A stretch of DNA of 64,000 nt from Hexactinellida sp. DTS-2022 (GCA_028753945.1 JAPNXP010000002.1:1612001-1676000), one strand, 5' to 3'; shown: positions 21,071 through 33,045, numbered from the stretch's first letter. The notes: a model not told the origin generated them from the sequence alone. A program made the numbers and translations.

Positions 21071-24000
21071 CTTTACTTTCATCAACATCTATTGATTTTC
21101 TAAAGAATTCTTTTATAGTATCATAAAGTTTTAAATCATAATAATGATGAATTTGTTGAGGATTTTCGAGAAAAAAATCTTTCGGAGCAAATCCAATAAA
21201 TATTTTAAGTACAGCTTGATTTTTGCAATCTAAAGCTACATCATAAGGCGTTTTATTTGCTTCATTTTTATTCTTGTATAATTGAAATGATTGGGTTATC
21301 CCCTTCATAACGCCTATTCTTCGCAATAGATACTTCGCCGAAGCACAAGAGTTATTTTTCGCTATATGATGGAGTGCAGTGTTACCGTTCACATCTTTCT
21401 TAGCAAGAGTTATGCCATGAGCCATGATGAGCTGTATATAGTCAGCATGATCATTCTCTACCGCTATCATGAGTGGAGTCATACCGTTTGTCAGGGGTTC
21501 ATCAGGTTTGGCCTTAGCTTCAAGTAACATAGTGACCATTTCTTTTCTTCCTTCCCTTACAGCTACATGTAAGAGCGTTTCGTTTTCTTTTCCCAACAAT
21601 ACGTTGGGATCAGCTCCTAGACGTAGTAGGGTTTTAGCTACGGAGTTATGGGCTTGAGTTATACTCTGAAAAAGGGCAGTCCTGTTTGCATTATTCTTCT
21701 GATTTACATCCATTTTCTTTTCTTTAATCAAGTACTCAACCACATGAGCATGACCTCCGTAGGCTGCTGAATGTAGAGCAGTATTAGTCATGTCTTTGTG
21801 AACTAGATTAGCACCGTGCTCTATTAGTAACTTAGCACATTCAGCCTGTCCATATTGAACAGCGTTATTCAAGGGAGAGAATCCTGGAATCTTCTTTCCA
21901 ATGTAATTAGGATTAGCCTTGTTTTCAAGTAGTACCTCGAGAACTTGAACATTCCCTCTCTTTGAGGCAATCTTTAATGGTGAAAATCCTTTACTATTGG
22001 GTGCATTCAAATCTACCTTTTTATTTACCAATGCTTCAGCTAATATAAAATTATTCTCTGCAGCAGCAACATGAATTAGTTTCCCAATATCTTTATCAGC
22101 TATGGCTTCTATGTTCGAATATTTCAAAATAATATCCATGGTGGGTCTATCATCAGTCAGTAGGATAGGAATTTTCTTGTCTTTATTCTGGAGTAGAAAA
22201 CATTCTTTAAGTTCCTCTAAACAAATTGTAATAAAAATTAAATATATGAATATAATGTGGATTATCAATCGAGGTCAACCGAATACAGATATGTGGCTGA
22301 CCAAATACAAGTAGTAGAAAAATAATAAATTTAGAATAGCACGCACGGAATTACAGTGAACAAGCAGATACAGTTTATATAAATATGGGACATAGAATAC
22401 CTTATTATAGGAAATTAACGCGCCATGACATCAAAGCGAATTGCTCCAATTCGCGTAAATTTCATGGCGCGTTAATTTCCTAAAATAAGGTAACTATACG
22501 TGTATACCCCTTATATGAAGAATTAAAGATTAGTATTTGATCAACCGAATATAATCGGTTGATCGAATCTATTTGTATCCCAACCAAATACCAAATATGT
22601 ACCAAATCCTGATACTCTGTTACCAACCGAATAGCAACTGTTTGGCAAATAGTATTTGGTTTAACAGAATACTGTACTATTCGGTTGCAACCTTGCTATT
22701 TTCTAGGGATGAAACGAATATATCGAATATTCGTAAGAAATGGTTGAAAAAAAAATTCGTTTCGAAACGAAAGTTCGTTTAAACGAATATTAGATTTAAA
22801 CTGATATTCGTTGGCTACTTTTGGACAACAACATGACTTGTTTAGAATGAAGAGATTGGGAATACAAATTCCTACCTAAACTAGCTGAGTAATAACTAAC
22901 TTGTGTCTTGTACACTTTGTAACTATGATTAATTAATCTATTGTAATTTGTAACATTAACAAAAAACTATTTTCCTCTATATTTTGAGTCTTTTTTTGCA
23001 TTTGATTTAATGCTTAGTCATCAAAACGAACGAATTTTTGAATATTCAATCGTTTAAAAAAGGTTCGTTCGTTATATTTCGAATATTCGTTTCAGCCCTA
23101 CTATTTTCTACCTTTTTTGGAGGTAAAGGTAGCAAATAACAAATAGTTAACTCTTTCGAGTTTGAGAATCACATAAATGGGTAATGGGGACAGATCTGGG
23201 ATTAACGTGCGTTTCTACGTATAATAGTGGTCCATAACTCAAAATATGTTTTAATAAACCCCAAAATTTTATTTCATATTTAGATTCATCTTAAGATTCT
23301 GCGTCTGATGGGAGAAGAAAATTTGTTAATATTGGTTTAATTTCTGCCATAAATGGGAGTTGAAATTCCTTTGTTTACTCAACACTTCAATTTCAATAAA
23401 ACTGTGAAATCTAATTCCATTGTTTCAACTTGTAATAATTATATTGATTTAACTTGTTAAATCTTTCACTATTGTTTCAACTTGCGATAATTAAATTGAT
23501 TCAACTTATAAATTCCAGCTGGCTTCTATTTAATTGTAGTAGTATTACTATACAATGGATTAAATAAAATATAATAATATAAGGAATTTGTTGACTGAAC
23601 TCAAATCACCGTGGATAACATTTCTAAAATACATAACTAATAATATAATTTATTATCAATACATAATGAATGAATGGCATTAAACTCAAGAGTAATAACC
23701 ATTTAACTTGGAAGCCATACAATAATATACACCTATACAGATATACAGTCAGGTTCTTTTATTATGAACATTCAAGGGACCAAAAACTGTGTTCATAATA
23801 GAGAGACTTCATAATAAGGGAATTCAACTTAATACAAACCCTATGTAAATTGTTAAATTGGGACCGTAGGGTTTGTTCATAATAAAAAATCTTCATATTA
23901 AGCAGACGAAATCTTGTTCATAATAAGCAGACCTGACTGTAATAATTTCACCATGTTCGGTAGATTACCGTAGAAACGGTAGATATATATAAATGTACAT

Positions 24001-27000
24001 ATTTTAGGGGGTAGACTGAATGGTGGAATCTAGTGGAATCTTTTATTGAATAGTAAATAGTGGAATCTGTAAATTTGAATGAATAATGGAATCTAGTGGA
24101 ATATACTTAAAAGTGCATTCTAGTGGAGTTTGACTGAAATGTAGAATTTGATTGAAATGTTAACGATACTACGTATATGCAATATGTATCATACAACAAA
24201 TACCTTGATTGTAATCATAGAAAATTATTAACTACTAAGATAAAATGAAGACAACTCTTTATTTGATCAAATGTTATACAGTATATTCTTTAGCGTATCA
24301 TACATATATACGGTGTTATAAAATCTATATCATATTTTCAGAATTTTTGAATGGGAGAGGGTGGAAACAATTGGTGGGGGGCTGAACGAGGGCACTATTA
24401 AGAATATTAATATATTTAATGAAAGTAATTCAAAACAATATAATATCTATCTCTATATTAAAAGCGATAGTTGTCTGTTTGTTTGCAGAATTAATAGGAA
24501 AGACTACGAGTCCTAGAAAGCTGAAAATTGGCATGCAGGGGTAATTTTGTACTGCGACCACGATCTATTGGTTTTCTAAGCGAAATAACGGGATTATGAC
24601 GTCATAAAGGCACATATTTGGGAATAACTCATTCAGTTTTTATTCGATTCGCCCACAATTTTCGATAATAACACAACATACAATGAGACACACGTATACC
24701 AATTTATGGGAATGTGACGTCATGTAGGGACTAATTTGGATTCAGCTCTTACACTTTTGGTTCAATCGACAAATAATTTTGTCACATTATAAAACAGAAT
24801 GTATTGCATGTCTCTAGAAATTTTAATAATTTTCGCATTTAATCTGAGCCAGGCAATAACAAAAATGTAACCTCCAATTGCTGCGTCATTGCACATATTT
24901 AGGTTTGACGATTTAATTTTCACCTACATTATTTCCGAAATTGCATACTTGATAAATCCAGTTTGGCTTCAATCAGTTTATTTCTATTAGTTGACATACT
25001 TGGGTCCCAAATAGCAGCATACTGAATTGAATAAGTGTAATTTACAAGTCACAGGTAACTTATTTAATAAGAGTGATATTTGAGGAGAGTAAGGCCGCGA
25101 AGCGGCCGTTAATTAATTTTGTTGCGTAGTGTCTAACACGAACGAACAAAGTCGCGAAGCGACTTTTGTAAGAGAGTGATCCGTCGCGAAGCGACCGAGA
25201 CCGAAGGGCTCGTATATTAAAAGAGGAATTGTTGTTTGTTTGTTTGTGTGTGTGTGTGTGTCTGTGTGTGTTTGTCCAGAATTGATTGGAAAGACTACGA
25301 GTCCCAGAAAGCTGAAAATTTGTATACAGGGGTAATTTTGTACTGCGACAACGATCTATTGGTTTTTGAAGAGAAATATTCACATTTGAAGGTGACAAAA
25401 TATGTTGGCCAATTAAATTCGAGGGTTTGTTAGTATGGATTAGCAGATTTCATCAATTAGTATAAATAGATTGTGCATAATAGAAATATTTTCTGAGGCT
25501 CCAATTTGATTGATTGAAAATTAATGTATTTAACCAATCAATCATATTTGTCTATTCTATTGCCTGTTTTTCTTTTAGTATAGATAGATAGATTCAGTAT
25601 TGGTAGTCAACATAAGTGTAGTAAACAAACAATACACCATCACCTGAACTATTCTGCATTCTATAACCAAACAAATCAGATTGATAGGTAAATATTATAC
25701 ATGCTTATGTGATTGACGTAAGCTAAAACATGAATAGAAATAAACTGATGGAAGCCAAACTGGATAACCAAGTATGCAATTTAGGGAATATTGTAGCTGA
25801 AGATCAAATCATCAAACCTCAATATGTGCAATGATGCAGCAATTGGAGGTTACATTTTTGTTATTGCCTGGCTCAGATTAAAAGCGAAAATTATAAAAAT
25901 TTCTAGAGACATGCAATACATTCTGTTTTATAATGTGACAAAATTATTTTTTGATTGAACCAAAAGTGTAAGAGCTGAATCCAAATTATATCCTACGTGA
26001 CCAGAGGGTCCGAATGGATCGGAAGACGTATCCATATCCGCTCCATAATCCATCACATCTAGAATTAAAATTCCAAATCCGTTCCATATCCGTAAATTAA
26101 CGGATTTTCAATCCGTAAATCCGTAATCCATATGGACCCTCGATCCAAAGCTGATTTTTAAATTCTATAAAATCTATACAGATTTCCAAATCCCTACGGA
26201 TTTCCTAAATCCATACGATTTTTTTTATAGATTTGAGATTAATTTCAAATTCATTAAAATATCCGATATTTACGGATTTGGAATGGATTTGAGAATTATT
26301 CCAAATCCGTTCCAAATCCGCACATTACGGATTTGACGGATTCCAAATCCGTAAATCCGTAAATCCGTAATCCATTCGGATCCTCTGTACGTGACGTCAC
26401 ATTCCCATAAATTAGTATACGTGTGTCTCATGGTATGTTGTGTTATTATCAAAAATTGTGGGCGAATCGAGTAAAAACTGAATGAGTTATCCGGCTTATC
26501 CCCAAATATGTGCGTTTATGACGTCATAATCCCGTTATTTCGCTTAGAAAACCAATAGATCGTTGTCAGCGTGTAAAATTACCCCTGCATGCCAATTTTC
26601 AGCTTTCTGGGACTCGTAGTCTTTCCAATCAATTACGGACAAACATCCAAACAAACAAACACACAACAATTCCGCTTTTAATATATAGATTTTGATTCGA
26701 GCTTTCTTATCGTGCAACCGAAATTTATTGAGCTATTAAAACTCATTATTAATGTGATTGCTTTTGGGGAGGGAAAGGCCGCGAAGCGGCCGTTAATTGT
26801 ATCGCGTAGTGCCTAACACGAACGAACAAAAGTCGCGAAGCGACTTTTGTGAGAGAGTGATCCGTCGCGAAGCGACCGAGATCGAAGGGCTCGTAATATT
26901 AATTAATTAAAATACTATAATAATGATAAACACATAGCTTATTGCATATAGTATATAACATTCCAATCAAATTCCACTATTCAGTAAAATTTCATTCGAA

Positions 27001-30000
27001 TTCATTATCCAGTCAAATTCCACTCGATTCCACTATTCAGTCAAAGATTCCACTATATTCCACTATTCAGCCGATTTTTAGAAAATCCACTAAATTCCAC
27101 CGTTCAGTCGATTTCACTAAATATAAACCGAAGGATTCGTACTCTTTAAACAAAAATATATTTTGAATGGGGTAATAGAGTTCGTATTATGGCGGTAAAA
27201 TTCACCACACCTTTTTAGACGAGCCATAAACAATGGCATAAATAGCAAGGTTGAAACCGATCGAACCGAATATCAGTATTCATTAATAGTTGGCAGTTTC
27301 CCTACCGAATACGAATACTGAAATTCGGTTGAGTAACCAAATACGAATACGATATTCGGTTATGTCAACCGAATACGAATACTGGTAATATTCGGTCGGG
27401 AGACCGAATACCGAATACTGATATTAGGTTGGCAACCAAATATCAACTATTCGGCAAATAATATTCGGTTCAACTAAATATATCAGTATTCGGTTTCAAC
27501 CTTGGTAAATAGTACGTCCCTTTAATGTACTCAAGTGATTTCTAAGTGAGTTGACTATAATGCAAGCAAGGAATTAAAGGTTTACGAACGGACTGAATTG
27601 ACGCAATTCAGTTCATCTAAATTGACGCAAGTTAAATTCGTTGAAGTTCACCTCCTAACTTCAGTTCCACCAGCGTTCGTTCAGTTCGTTCACGGGCTAA
27701 CCCGCGTTCGTTCAATCCGTTCAATTCGTTTAGTTCAGTTCGTTCAGTGTACAGTGAGTAAGTGGAACTATTCCGAATTTCCGATTATGATAGACTGTTC
27801 GATCCTCCAAGCTGTTATTGAAGTTCAGGTTTAGAAGCTAGAATCTAAGCTAAGAGACATGAGTTCACTAGGGATGTCCGGAATTAGCACTTTTGCAGTC
27901 ACCTATTATATTTAATGGATCCATATATATAATTTATCTTTATTCAGTTTAGTTCGTTCAGTTCAGTTAGTTCTGTCACGAAATATTCGGTCCGGGGTAA
28001 ATTTGGTCCGGCCGGACCAAATATATCAGAAATATTTGGTCCGGCCGGACATAAAATTTCCCGGACCGAATATTTCAGGCATTTTTGGTCCGGGTTTGCA
28101 AAATGTCCGGCCGGACTAAATATTTCAGATGTTTTTGGTCCGGGCTGTTTTTCGGTCCGGCCGGACCAAATATATCAGAAATATTTGGTCCGGGTTGATT
28201 CTTAATATTATTTTAGAATGTTAAGATATCTTGCATTTGATTGCCCCAATTCAACCCCACTGAAAAGATAATATATATTCTTCGAATATGCTTTGTATAA
28301 CAGAAAATAGACAGAATGTAATGTGTTCCGTTAGAAAATTGACGGGAAGAGTTGTCTAGTTTGACATTATTTTTTTCGTCCGGTGGATCTTTTAAGCGGA
28401 GTATGCTGTTTTTCAGGTTTTTCAAAAACAGCCCGGACCAAAAACATCTGAAATATTTAGTCCGGCCGGACATTTTGCAAACCCGGACCAAAAATGCCTG
28501 AAATATTCGGTCCGGGAAATTTTATGTCCGGCCGGACCAAATATTTCTGATATATTTGGTCCGGCCGGACCAAATTTACCCCGGACCGAATATTTCGTGA
28601 CAGTTCAATCCGTTCAATTCGTTCAATTCGTTCAATTGCCGTTCGAAAACTGTTGGCGTTCGTTCATTTCGTTCACCGTGAATCCCTTAAAAGCCCAGAA
28701 GCTGTTAGAAAAATCATAAATTTTGTTGCTAGCTAGTTATTGAACTTGAACTGAACGAACTGAACGCAGTGAACCTTTCATTCCCTGAATTCAAGCAATA
28801 AATTTCACTTGGAAGCAATACATCATTATACTGATATTATAATGTCGACATGTTCCACGGGTATGTTAAATGTTCCGTAGCACATTTGTTTGGTTAAGAA
28901 TGCAAGAGTAGTCTTGATTTCTATAATTTTATAATTAATTATGGAGTTTAAATAATTACTAATTAGCCTTAAACCCATATTTGACTTCTATAGAATAAAT
29001 AATTTAATGATGAGGGCTAGACTCCGGCTAGTAAATTACTTAATTACACCAACTTTGATTTAGAGAAAACATATATAGAGAATTGGATCAGAAATTGCCT
29101 AACACGAACTAACAAAGTCTAATTCGCGGGCTTGTGACGAGTGATGTAAATAACCAAAAAATACAAAATACCGTAGTTAAAAAAAAACTGCAGAAATTCC
29201 TTAAATATTATGTAATACTAGCTGCTAAGTTAACACTCAGAAAATGGCTTTAACAGTAAACAGCATACTGGCTGTTTTAATTTAGCATTATATTTGATAC
29301 AACATGGATGGCTCATGAGGAACTAACTTAATGCTTCGCTCTTATCTCCTCTATCTGAGAGGTGGTAGTTGGCGATTCCATTGAAATAGTCGACTTGACT
29401 CTTCACAGCAGCTAAATGGAGTATAGTGTTCTTGTTCTTATCAACTTCGTTTAGCTTCACACCAGCCTTCAACAGCGGACGAATTAGCTCCTTCTTGTTA
29501 AACGAGAGACACAAGTGGAGAGCAGTGTTCCCTAGAAATAGTGGTTATGCTAGGATTTCCAAACTATTAATGGTGTTACAGCAGATATGTAATCGGAACA
29601 ATGCATGAGGAGACGACTGTACTATGGAGCGGAAGTCCTATTCCTATAACATAATACACAAATAATCGAGTTTTAATAATATTGATTCATGAGAACGATC
29701 ATTGTGTGTAATTTATAATAAATTGTTTGGTATTTTTGAATGAAACGTTACTTATAGTCGAAATACTCATTTCGGGACAAAGTCTACCAAATTGTATAAA
29801 AGTAACACAAATTATACAATGAAAAAGGAGCGGATTTAGAATAAATTCCATTAATTGAAGAGTGGGAGCAAGCCAAAATTCATTAAAGGTTGATGTACTG
29901 TGTATGTGTAAGCCATTGCAATGTATTTACAGTATAACTACCTAACGTTGTCTTTGCATTTAAGAATGCTTCAGTACTCTGAGGTTTATCCTCAGACGTC

Positions 30001-30723
30001 TCATCTTCAGACTTGAGCAGAAAGTTTAATAACAATTCTACATTTTCGAGTTTACCTCCTTGAACTGCAGAATGAAGTACGTTGTATCCCTTGTCATTAG
30101 TCAACTCAGACGGAAACTGATGATAAGCATCAAATAACAAATAACTCAAGCACTCAGCTGATCCCTTCTTTGAAGCATAGTGTATTAACGAGTCTCTATC
30201 CGATTGAGATAGTATGGTGTCAGTGCTAACTACATGTTGTTCCAGAGCCATCCGCAATGCATCTGGATTATTAAGTTGGACTACGTCATCCACAAGTTTA
30301 AATCTATAGACAATTAACCCATCAAAAAATCTAACTAACTCTATTAACTGATATATTATCAATTTACTTACATGTCAATCACCATATCGCTTGTCTCAGG
30401 ATCTTGTAGGACCTATGAGTGGGACGTTCAATTTGCATTCAGAGTCATACAAGTACAGCAGACGCACAAACCTTTATGTGTTGTTTATTTACTTCTATTA
30501 TTTCATTTTCATCTATGGGCTTAACTTTAATCTTATCATCTGATGAAGCAAGTCCAAAAGAACTAGCGAAAATTACTAGTTGGTCAATAATATTTGCTTC
30601 CTCGTCATTTCGAAAACACAATTTCATCGAACCTAAATCAAATAAAACCTCGGAGGCGGTTGTATCGTTCGGTAAAGTTGCTTCCAAACTGTCTTTACTG
30701 AGGAGTTGTAGATCCAAAGACAT
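21071..30723 (-). CDS. Ankyrin-repeat protein gene, 3' end missing
   Basis: Minus-strand exons in order: 30,723-30,472; 30,412-30,372; 30,303-29,942; 29,531-29,328; 22,216-21,071. All junctions are GT-AG and keep frame (phases 0, 2, 1, 1), giving at least 668 residues; the last donor AAAG^GTGAGT shows that it continues. The start is the ATG opening MSLDLQLLSK; residues 1-97 resemble nothing I recognise. From ~100 onward there are about eleven ankyrin-type repeats (for example NTALHSAAYGGHAHVVEYL, HLLHVA-like TPLMIA, NTALHHIA), most in the large exon 5. No signal peptide or membrane segment. Known of the fold: a protein-binding scaffold; partner and pathway unknown. The fourth intron is ~7.1 kb and full of mobile elements. 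I did not find the terminal exon; a missed small exon inside the large intron is possible. Confidence 0.85.
22398..22492 (+). mobile_element. 95-bp hairpin MITE with TA flanks
   Basis: TACCTTATTATAGGAAATTA at the left mirrors TTAATTTCCTAAAATAAGGTA at the right. The arms extend through GCGCCATGA/TCATGGCGC, leaving a ~35-nt loop that itself contains GCGAATTG/CAATTCGC. The TA ends suit mariner-like mobilisation. Confidence 0.75.
22525..22695. repeat. AACCGAAT-rich degenerate repeat
   Basis: Short reiterated words around ACCGAATA and TATTCGGTT in both orientations, ending GGTTGCAACCTTG. It resembles the element at 27,246-27,504, so it is probably a decayed relative; ends cannot be set. Confidence 0.45.
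22704..23100 (+). mobile_element. hAT-like MITE, 8-bp TSD CTATTTTC
   Basis: 397 bp with TIRs TAGGGATGAAACGAATA and TATTCGTTTCAGCCCTA. Perfect CTATTTTC on both sides (22,696 and 23,101). The arms are rich in CGAATATTCG-type self-complementary words. No coding sequence. Confidence 0.9.
23219..23700 (+). repeat. Body A fragment without hairpin
   Basis: Matches the middle of the CTCCGTAGACGG-type body, from TGGTCCATAACTCAAAATATG through ATGAATGAATGGCATTAAACTC, but stops before the hairpin junction. It is a solitary piece inside the ankyrin intron. Confidence 0.8.
23744..23941 (+). mobile_element. Mariner-like MITE, 198 bp, copy 1
   Basis: TA-bounded TIRs TACAGTCAGGTTCTTTTA and CAGACCTGACTGTA, with internal TTATTATGAACA words. 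A second copy of identical length lies at 33,357-33,554. Confidence 0.88.
25085..25225 (+). repeat. CGCGAAGCG hairpin module, copy 1
   Basis: Three perfect small hairpins in ~140 bp, all with a CGCGAAGCG centre: GGCCGCGAAGCGGCC, AGTCGCGAAGCGACT and GTCGCGAAGCGAC. Very GC-rich against an AT-rich background. A second copy lies at 26,760-26,905. Confidence 0.88.
26002..26387 (+). mobile_element. hAT-like MITE, 8-bp TSD TACGTGAC
   Basis: 386 bp inserted in the right arm of the foldback. Ends CAGAGGGTCCGAATGGATC and CATTCGGATCCTCTG; perfect TACGTGAC flanks at 25,994 and 26,388. The opposite arm at ~24,715 provides the unoccupied site. The interior is built of CCGTAAATC and GGATTTACGG words. Confidence 0.93.
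26760..26905 (+). repeat. CGCGAAGCG hairpin module, copy 2
   Basis: Near-identical to the module at 25,085-25,225, including CTAACACGAACGAACAAA between hairpins and GAAGGGCTCGTA at the end, but without the flanking arm sequence. It moved or was duplicated independently of the foldback. Confidence 0.88.
27246..27504 (+). mobile_element. hAT-like MITE, near-perfect 8-bp TSD
   Basis: 259 bp with TIRs CAAGGTTGAAACCGA and TCGGTTTCAACCTTG. Flanks ATAAATAG and GTAAATAG match at 7 of 8. The interior is a degenerate array of AACCGAATACGAATAC words. Confidence 0.85.
27590..27973 (+). repeat. GTTCA/GTTCGTTCA simple repeat
   Basis: Pentamer-type repetition (GTTCAGTTCGTTCA, GTTCAATTCGTT) at 27,600-27,760 and 27,945-27,973, continuing at 28,603-28,680 after an inserted element. 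The reverse complement appears at 28,745-28,780. The open frame across it is compositional, not a gene. Confidence 0.75.
27974..28602 (+). mobile_element. TGT/ACA foldback element with 4-bp TSD
   Basis: 629 bp. Inverted arms of ~180 bp start TGTCACGAAATATTCGGTCC and end with the mirror sequence GTGACA. Arms are built from GGTCCGGCCGGACC palindromes spaced by AAATAT words, so each arm also folds on itself. GTTC lies on both sides, but the site is a GTTC-rich repeat, so the duplication is weak evidence. TIR ends and 4-bp TSD are like Ginger-group elements. Confidence 0.75.
28781..29327. other. No gene recognised (intron sequence)
   Basis: AT-rich unique-looking sequence at the 5' part of the large ankyrin intron. 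It has a short A-run near 29,175 and no repeat family that I can match in this window. Confidence 0.5.
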
Positions 30724-31560
30724 TGTCTGTCACTACAAAATAGCTTGTTTAAGATGTTATGTAGCCAAATATATGTTGCTCATGGGTATCTTAATTAAAT
30801 AATTATTAAAAAACATTCTAGTTAATCTGCTAACTAAAAATATATTTTAGATTAACGGCGCGATAAGACTGCGACTCGACTCGGTGTTTAGAAATCAAAT
30901 ATATCAAAATATGCAGTGTGAGAAAAAAAAATTAACGGAAAAACAAAACATAGTCAGAGAACAAAAGTATTTGACTACTACAATTTGTGTTATTATATTT
31001 AGAATGAATTATGTTTGTTTACAGATACATACACTTCCATAATTAACCATATACAATGTTCAAATACCAAGCAACTTGTATAACTTGTAAATTTTAGTAA
31101 ATCTCAATATGCCATGCATACTTTATTCAAAATAAAAATAACAATTGATTTGGACAATTGTCCTCTAATTGTATTTTGCCTGTGAAATAGTTAACAGCAC
31201 ACATCTGACCTGACCTTACATCAAATAGAATATGACCATTGCGATATGTGATTATTGTTTCGGTGAACAACTTACCCAGGTTGAGAAACAGTGCTACTAT
31301 CATAATAACAGTTACCATTTTGCTGCGAGACGCTAATTACTCAGTATTTATGTAGTACATAATTACTAGATAATTTACTACTTCATACTGCTGCATTGAT
31401 TGATTACTTTTGTATTATAGTATACGTATATGTGAGTACGCACTAATAAAGATTTGGACTTAACTAGGCCATGGCATGAAAAAATCATGCCGGGACGGCC
31501 ACTGTTCCGCCCCGGCATAAATCTGCCGAAATTCGGTGATTTTTTTGGTAGTGTTTCGTG
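30724..31560. other. Upstream flank of the ankyrin gene
   Basis: Sequence 5' of the ankyrin start codon (minus strand). A GGCGCGATAAGACTGCGACTCG patch at 30,857 is the only GC-rich spot and could belong to its promoter, but there is no clear TATA box or initiator. A 63-codon minus-strand frame at 31,127-31,318 begins with a hydrophobic stretch like a signal peptide; it is unsupported otherwise. From 31,470 the sequence enters a CATGCCGGGAC-bounded repeat that hosts the next element. Confidence 0.4.
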
Positions 31561-31949
31561 CAGAGTTGCACGCGGGCCGTGGGGGCCGAAAACTATTTTG
31601 CGGGCCGCGAGCGACGGCCGGGAATTACTCCCATTATAATCCGAATTACTGTTTTGATGAATTGTCACGAGTTACCAATAGGGAATACATAAAAGTAAGA
31701 AGACTAATTTTTCCCTTATTCATCAGTTTTCACAAACTCGGATTCACACAAGGATTCCCTAATTATCCTCTTGACCTGAAATGAATAACAAACATATTGA
31801 AATTTATATACAAGCTGCAAGCTGCAACAAACATTCTGCGGCCTCTTGCGGGCCAAAAATATCCACGCGGGCTTTTTTCGGGCCGAATAATTCAGTCGCG
31901 GGCCGAGTGCCGGGCCGCGGTTAGAAATTTCGGCCCGCTTGCAACTCTG
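31561..31949 (+). mobile_element. hAT-like MITE, 8-bp TSD GTTTCGTG
   Basis: 389 bp, TIRs CAGAGTTGCACGCGGGCC and GGCCCGCTTGCAACTCTG, perfect GTTTCGTG at 31,553 and 31,950. GGGCCG-rich arms and an AT-rich middle. Confidence 0.92.
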
Positions 31950-32853
31950 GTTTCGTGATAATTTGGATGGATCTACCATGGATTGCTATTCTGAACTCTT
32001 TAGAGCAAATTTCCTCCGTGTTTGGACCCACTGCGAACATCGCTGGAAAGTATTCATAATTTCATACGTTTACTTCGACACGAACATATATGGTGAAAAC
32101 AGCTTTTCGGAAAACACGTTTTAAATAGGTGAAATTAAAACAAATTCATAACTCGCCCCCCGGCATGATTTTCCGAAAAATTGAAAAGTTCGACGCCACT
32201 GGTCTGCTCTACATTAGTGGTACTAAACTTTAATAGGAAATTAATTTATTGTCTCATGTATGCAATTGTAATCACATTAAATACTTCAGAAGGAAATGTA
32301 TAATAATGATAATTGGTGGATCTGACTTATTACTTACGAATACAGAGGACAAGATTTAGAGCCCTCCCAGACTTGCAAACACTACGGCATATTTATTTAA
32401 CACGAAATTGAACAGGTACAGATATTTGTTACAATTAAATCTGATAGAAATGAACTATATTTTTGGATCTTAAACAAGATGATATCAATTAGTTCCGGGG
32501 AACCTATAGTCGATTAAATATACTTAATAATATTTCAAACGATTAATGAGAGCATAATGATGGAGAAGCTCTGCATTATCTCTAAGGATTCACAAGTGCT
32601 CGACACTAATATTCACAAAGCTTCAGCAGCCAATGAACTAAAATATACCAGTTCAGTGTATAATCCAGGTTATAAATATATTAACATTTTTTGTAAAAAC
32701 TCAGTGATGATATCAAAGAATATTAAATATATTTGTACTTAGATACCTAAGTTGCACATAAGTGTATTGCGTATTATACGTATAATACGTAATACGCGAA
32801 GCTGCTTCGCGTATTATACAAAATATGTTCTTATTTACAGGAAAATATACAAA
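31950..32853. other. No gene recognised
   Basis: Contains the right part of an older repeat ending near 32,170 (CCCCCCGGCATGATTTTCCG mirrors CATGCCGGGACGG at 31,488), then AT-rich sequence. A TATACGTATAATACGTAATACGCG stretch at 32,775-32,815 includes a GCGAAGCTGCTTCGC palindrome. Confidence 0.5.
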
Positions 32854-33045
32854 TACAGTCGAAATCGGATTATTTTGTCCAATTATTTTCATGGATAATT
32901 CGACAAAAAATCCGATAAGACAAATAAGCCAGGTGGGATATCCATGCAAAATGGTATATATATCATAATTTTCCTCGAATATTAGGACAAAATAATCCGA
33001 TAAAACAAAATAATCCGATGACAAAATAAACCGATTTCGACTGTA
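32854..33045 (+). mobile_element. Pogo/mariner-like MITE, TACAGTCGAAATCGG family copy 1
   Basis: 192 bp with TA-bounded TIRs TACAGTCGAAATCGGATT and CCGATTTCGACTGTA. The interior repeats ATAATCCGATA. A second, diverged member is at 35,934-36,123. Confidence 0.88.

Larger units (their letters stand above)
24448..26690 (+). mobile_element. Foldback element with ~560-bp inverted arms
   Basis: Left arm 24,448-25,010 is the reverse complement of right arm 25,735-26,690 once the 386-bp insert at 26,002 and its duplicated 8 bp are removed; both arms are then ~562 bp. Outer ends TATTAAAAGCG and CGCTTTTAATATATAG. Arms include GACGTCATAA and a CCAATAGATCG block. The loop (25,011-25,734) contains the GCCGCGAAGCGGCC module and another partial arm copy at 25,222-25,440. 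No transposase frame. Confidence 0.85.
24012..27111 (+). mobile_element. Outer foldback element with nested insertions
   Basis: Left flank GACTGAATGGTGGAATC and the TAGTGGAATCT words of 24,012-24,160 are mirrored by TTCCACTATTCAGTC-type words ending TCCACCGTTCAGTCGA at 26,955-27,111. The interior holds a second foldback (24,448-26,690). The ends are approximate because the arms are degenerate tandem words. Confidence 0.55.
22217..29327 (-). other. 7.1-kb intron of the ankyrin gene
   Basis: Donor TTAA^GTTAGT at 29,327 and acceptor TTTGTTTAG^AGG at 22,217. Joining gives EALKELKECF in frame. Its length comes almost entirely from transposable elements listed separately here. The weak donor context (A before GT) leaves room for an alternative exon. 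Confidence 0.65.

Noticed and set aside
25236-25265. GT microsatellite as a regulatory Z-DNA site
   Set aside because: It is a short TG run inside a foldback loop with no gene start nearby.
27598-27834. 78-codon frame rich in VQFV and VRSIRS
   Set aside because: It is a translation of the GTTCA simple repeat.
30419-30802. 127-codon plus-strand frame
   Set aside because: Lies opposite ankyrin exons 1 and 2, whose splice sites and downstream repeats make the minus strand the coding one.
31127-31318. 63-codon minus-strand frame with signal-peptide-like start
   Set aside because: Only a hydrophobic N-terminus supports it; no domain, no splice context and many mobile elements nearby.
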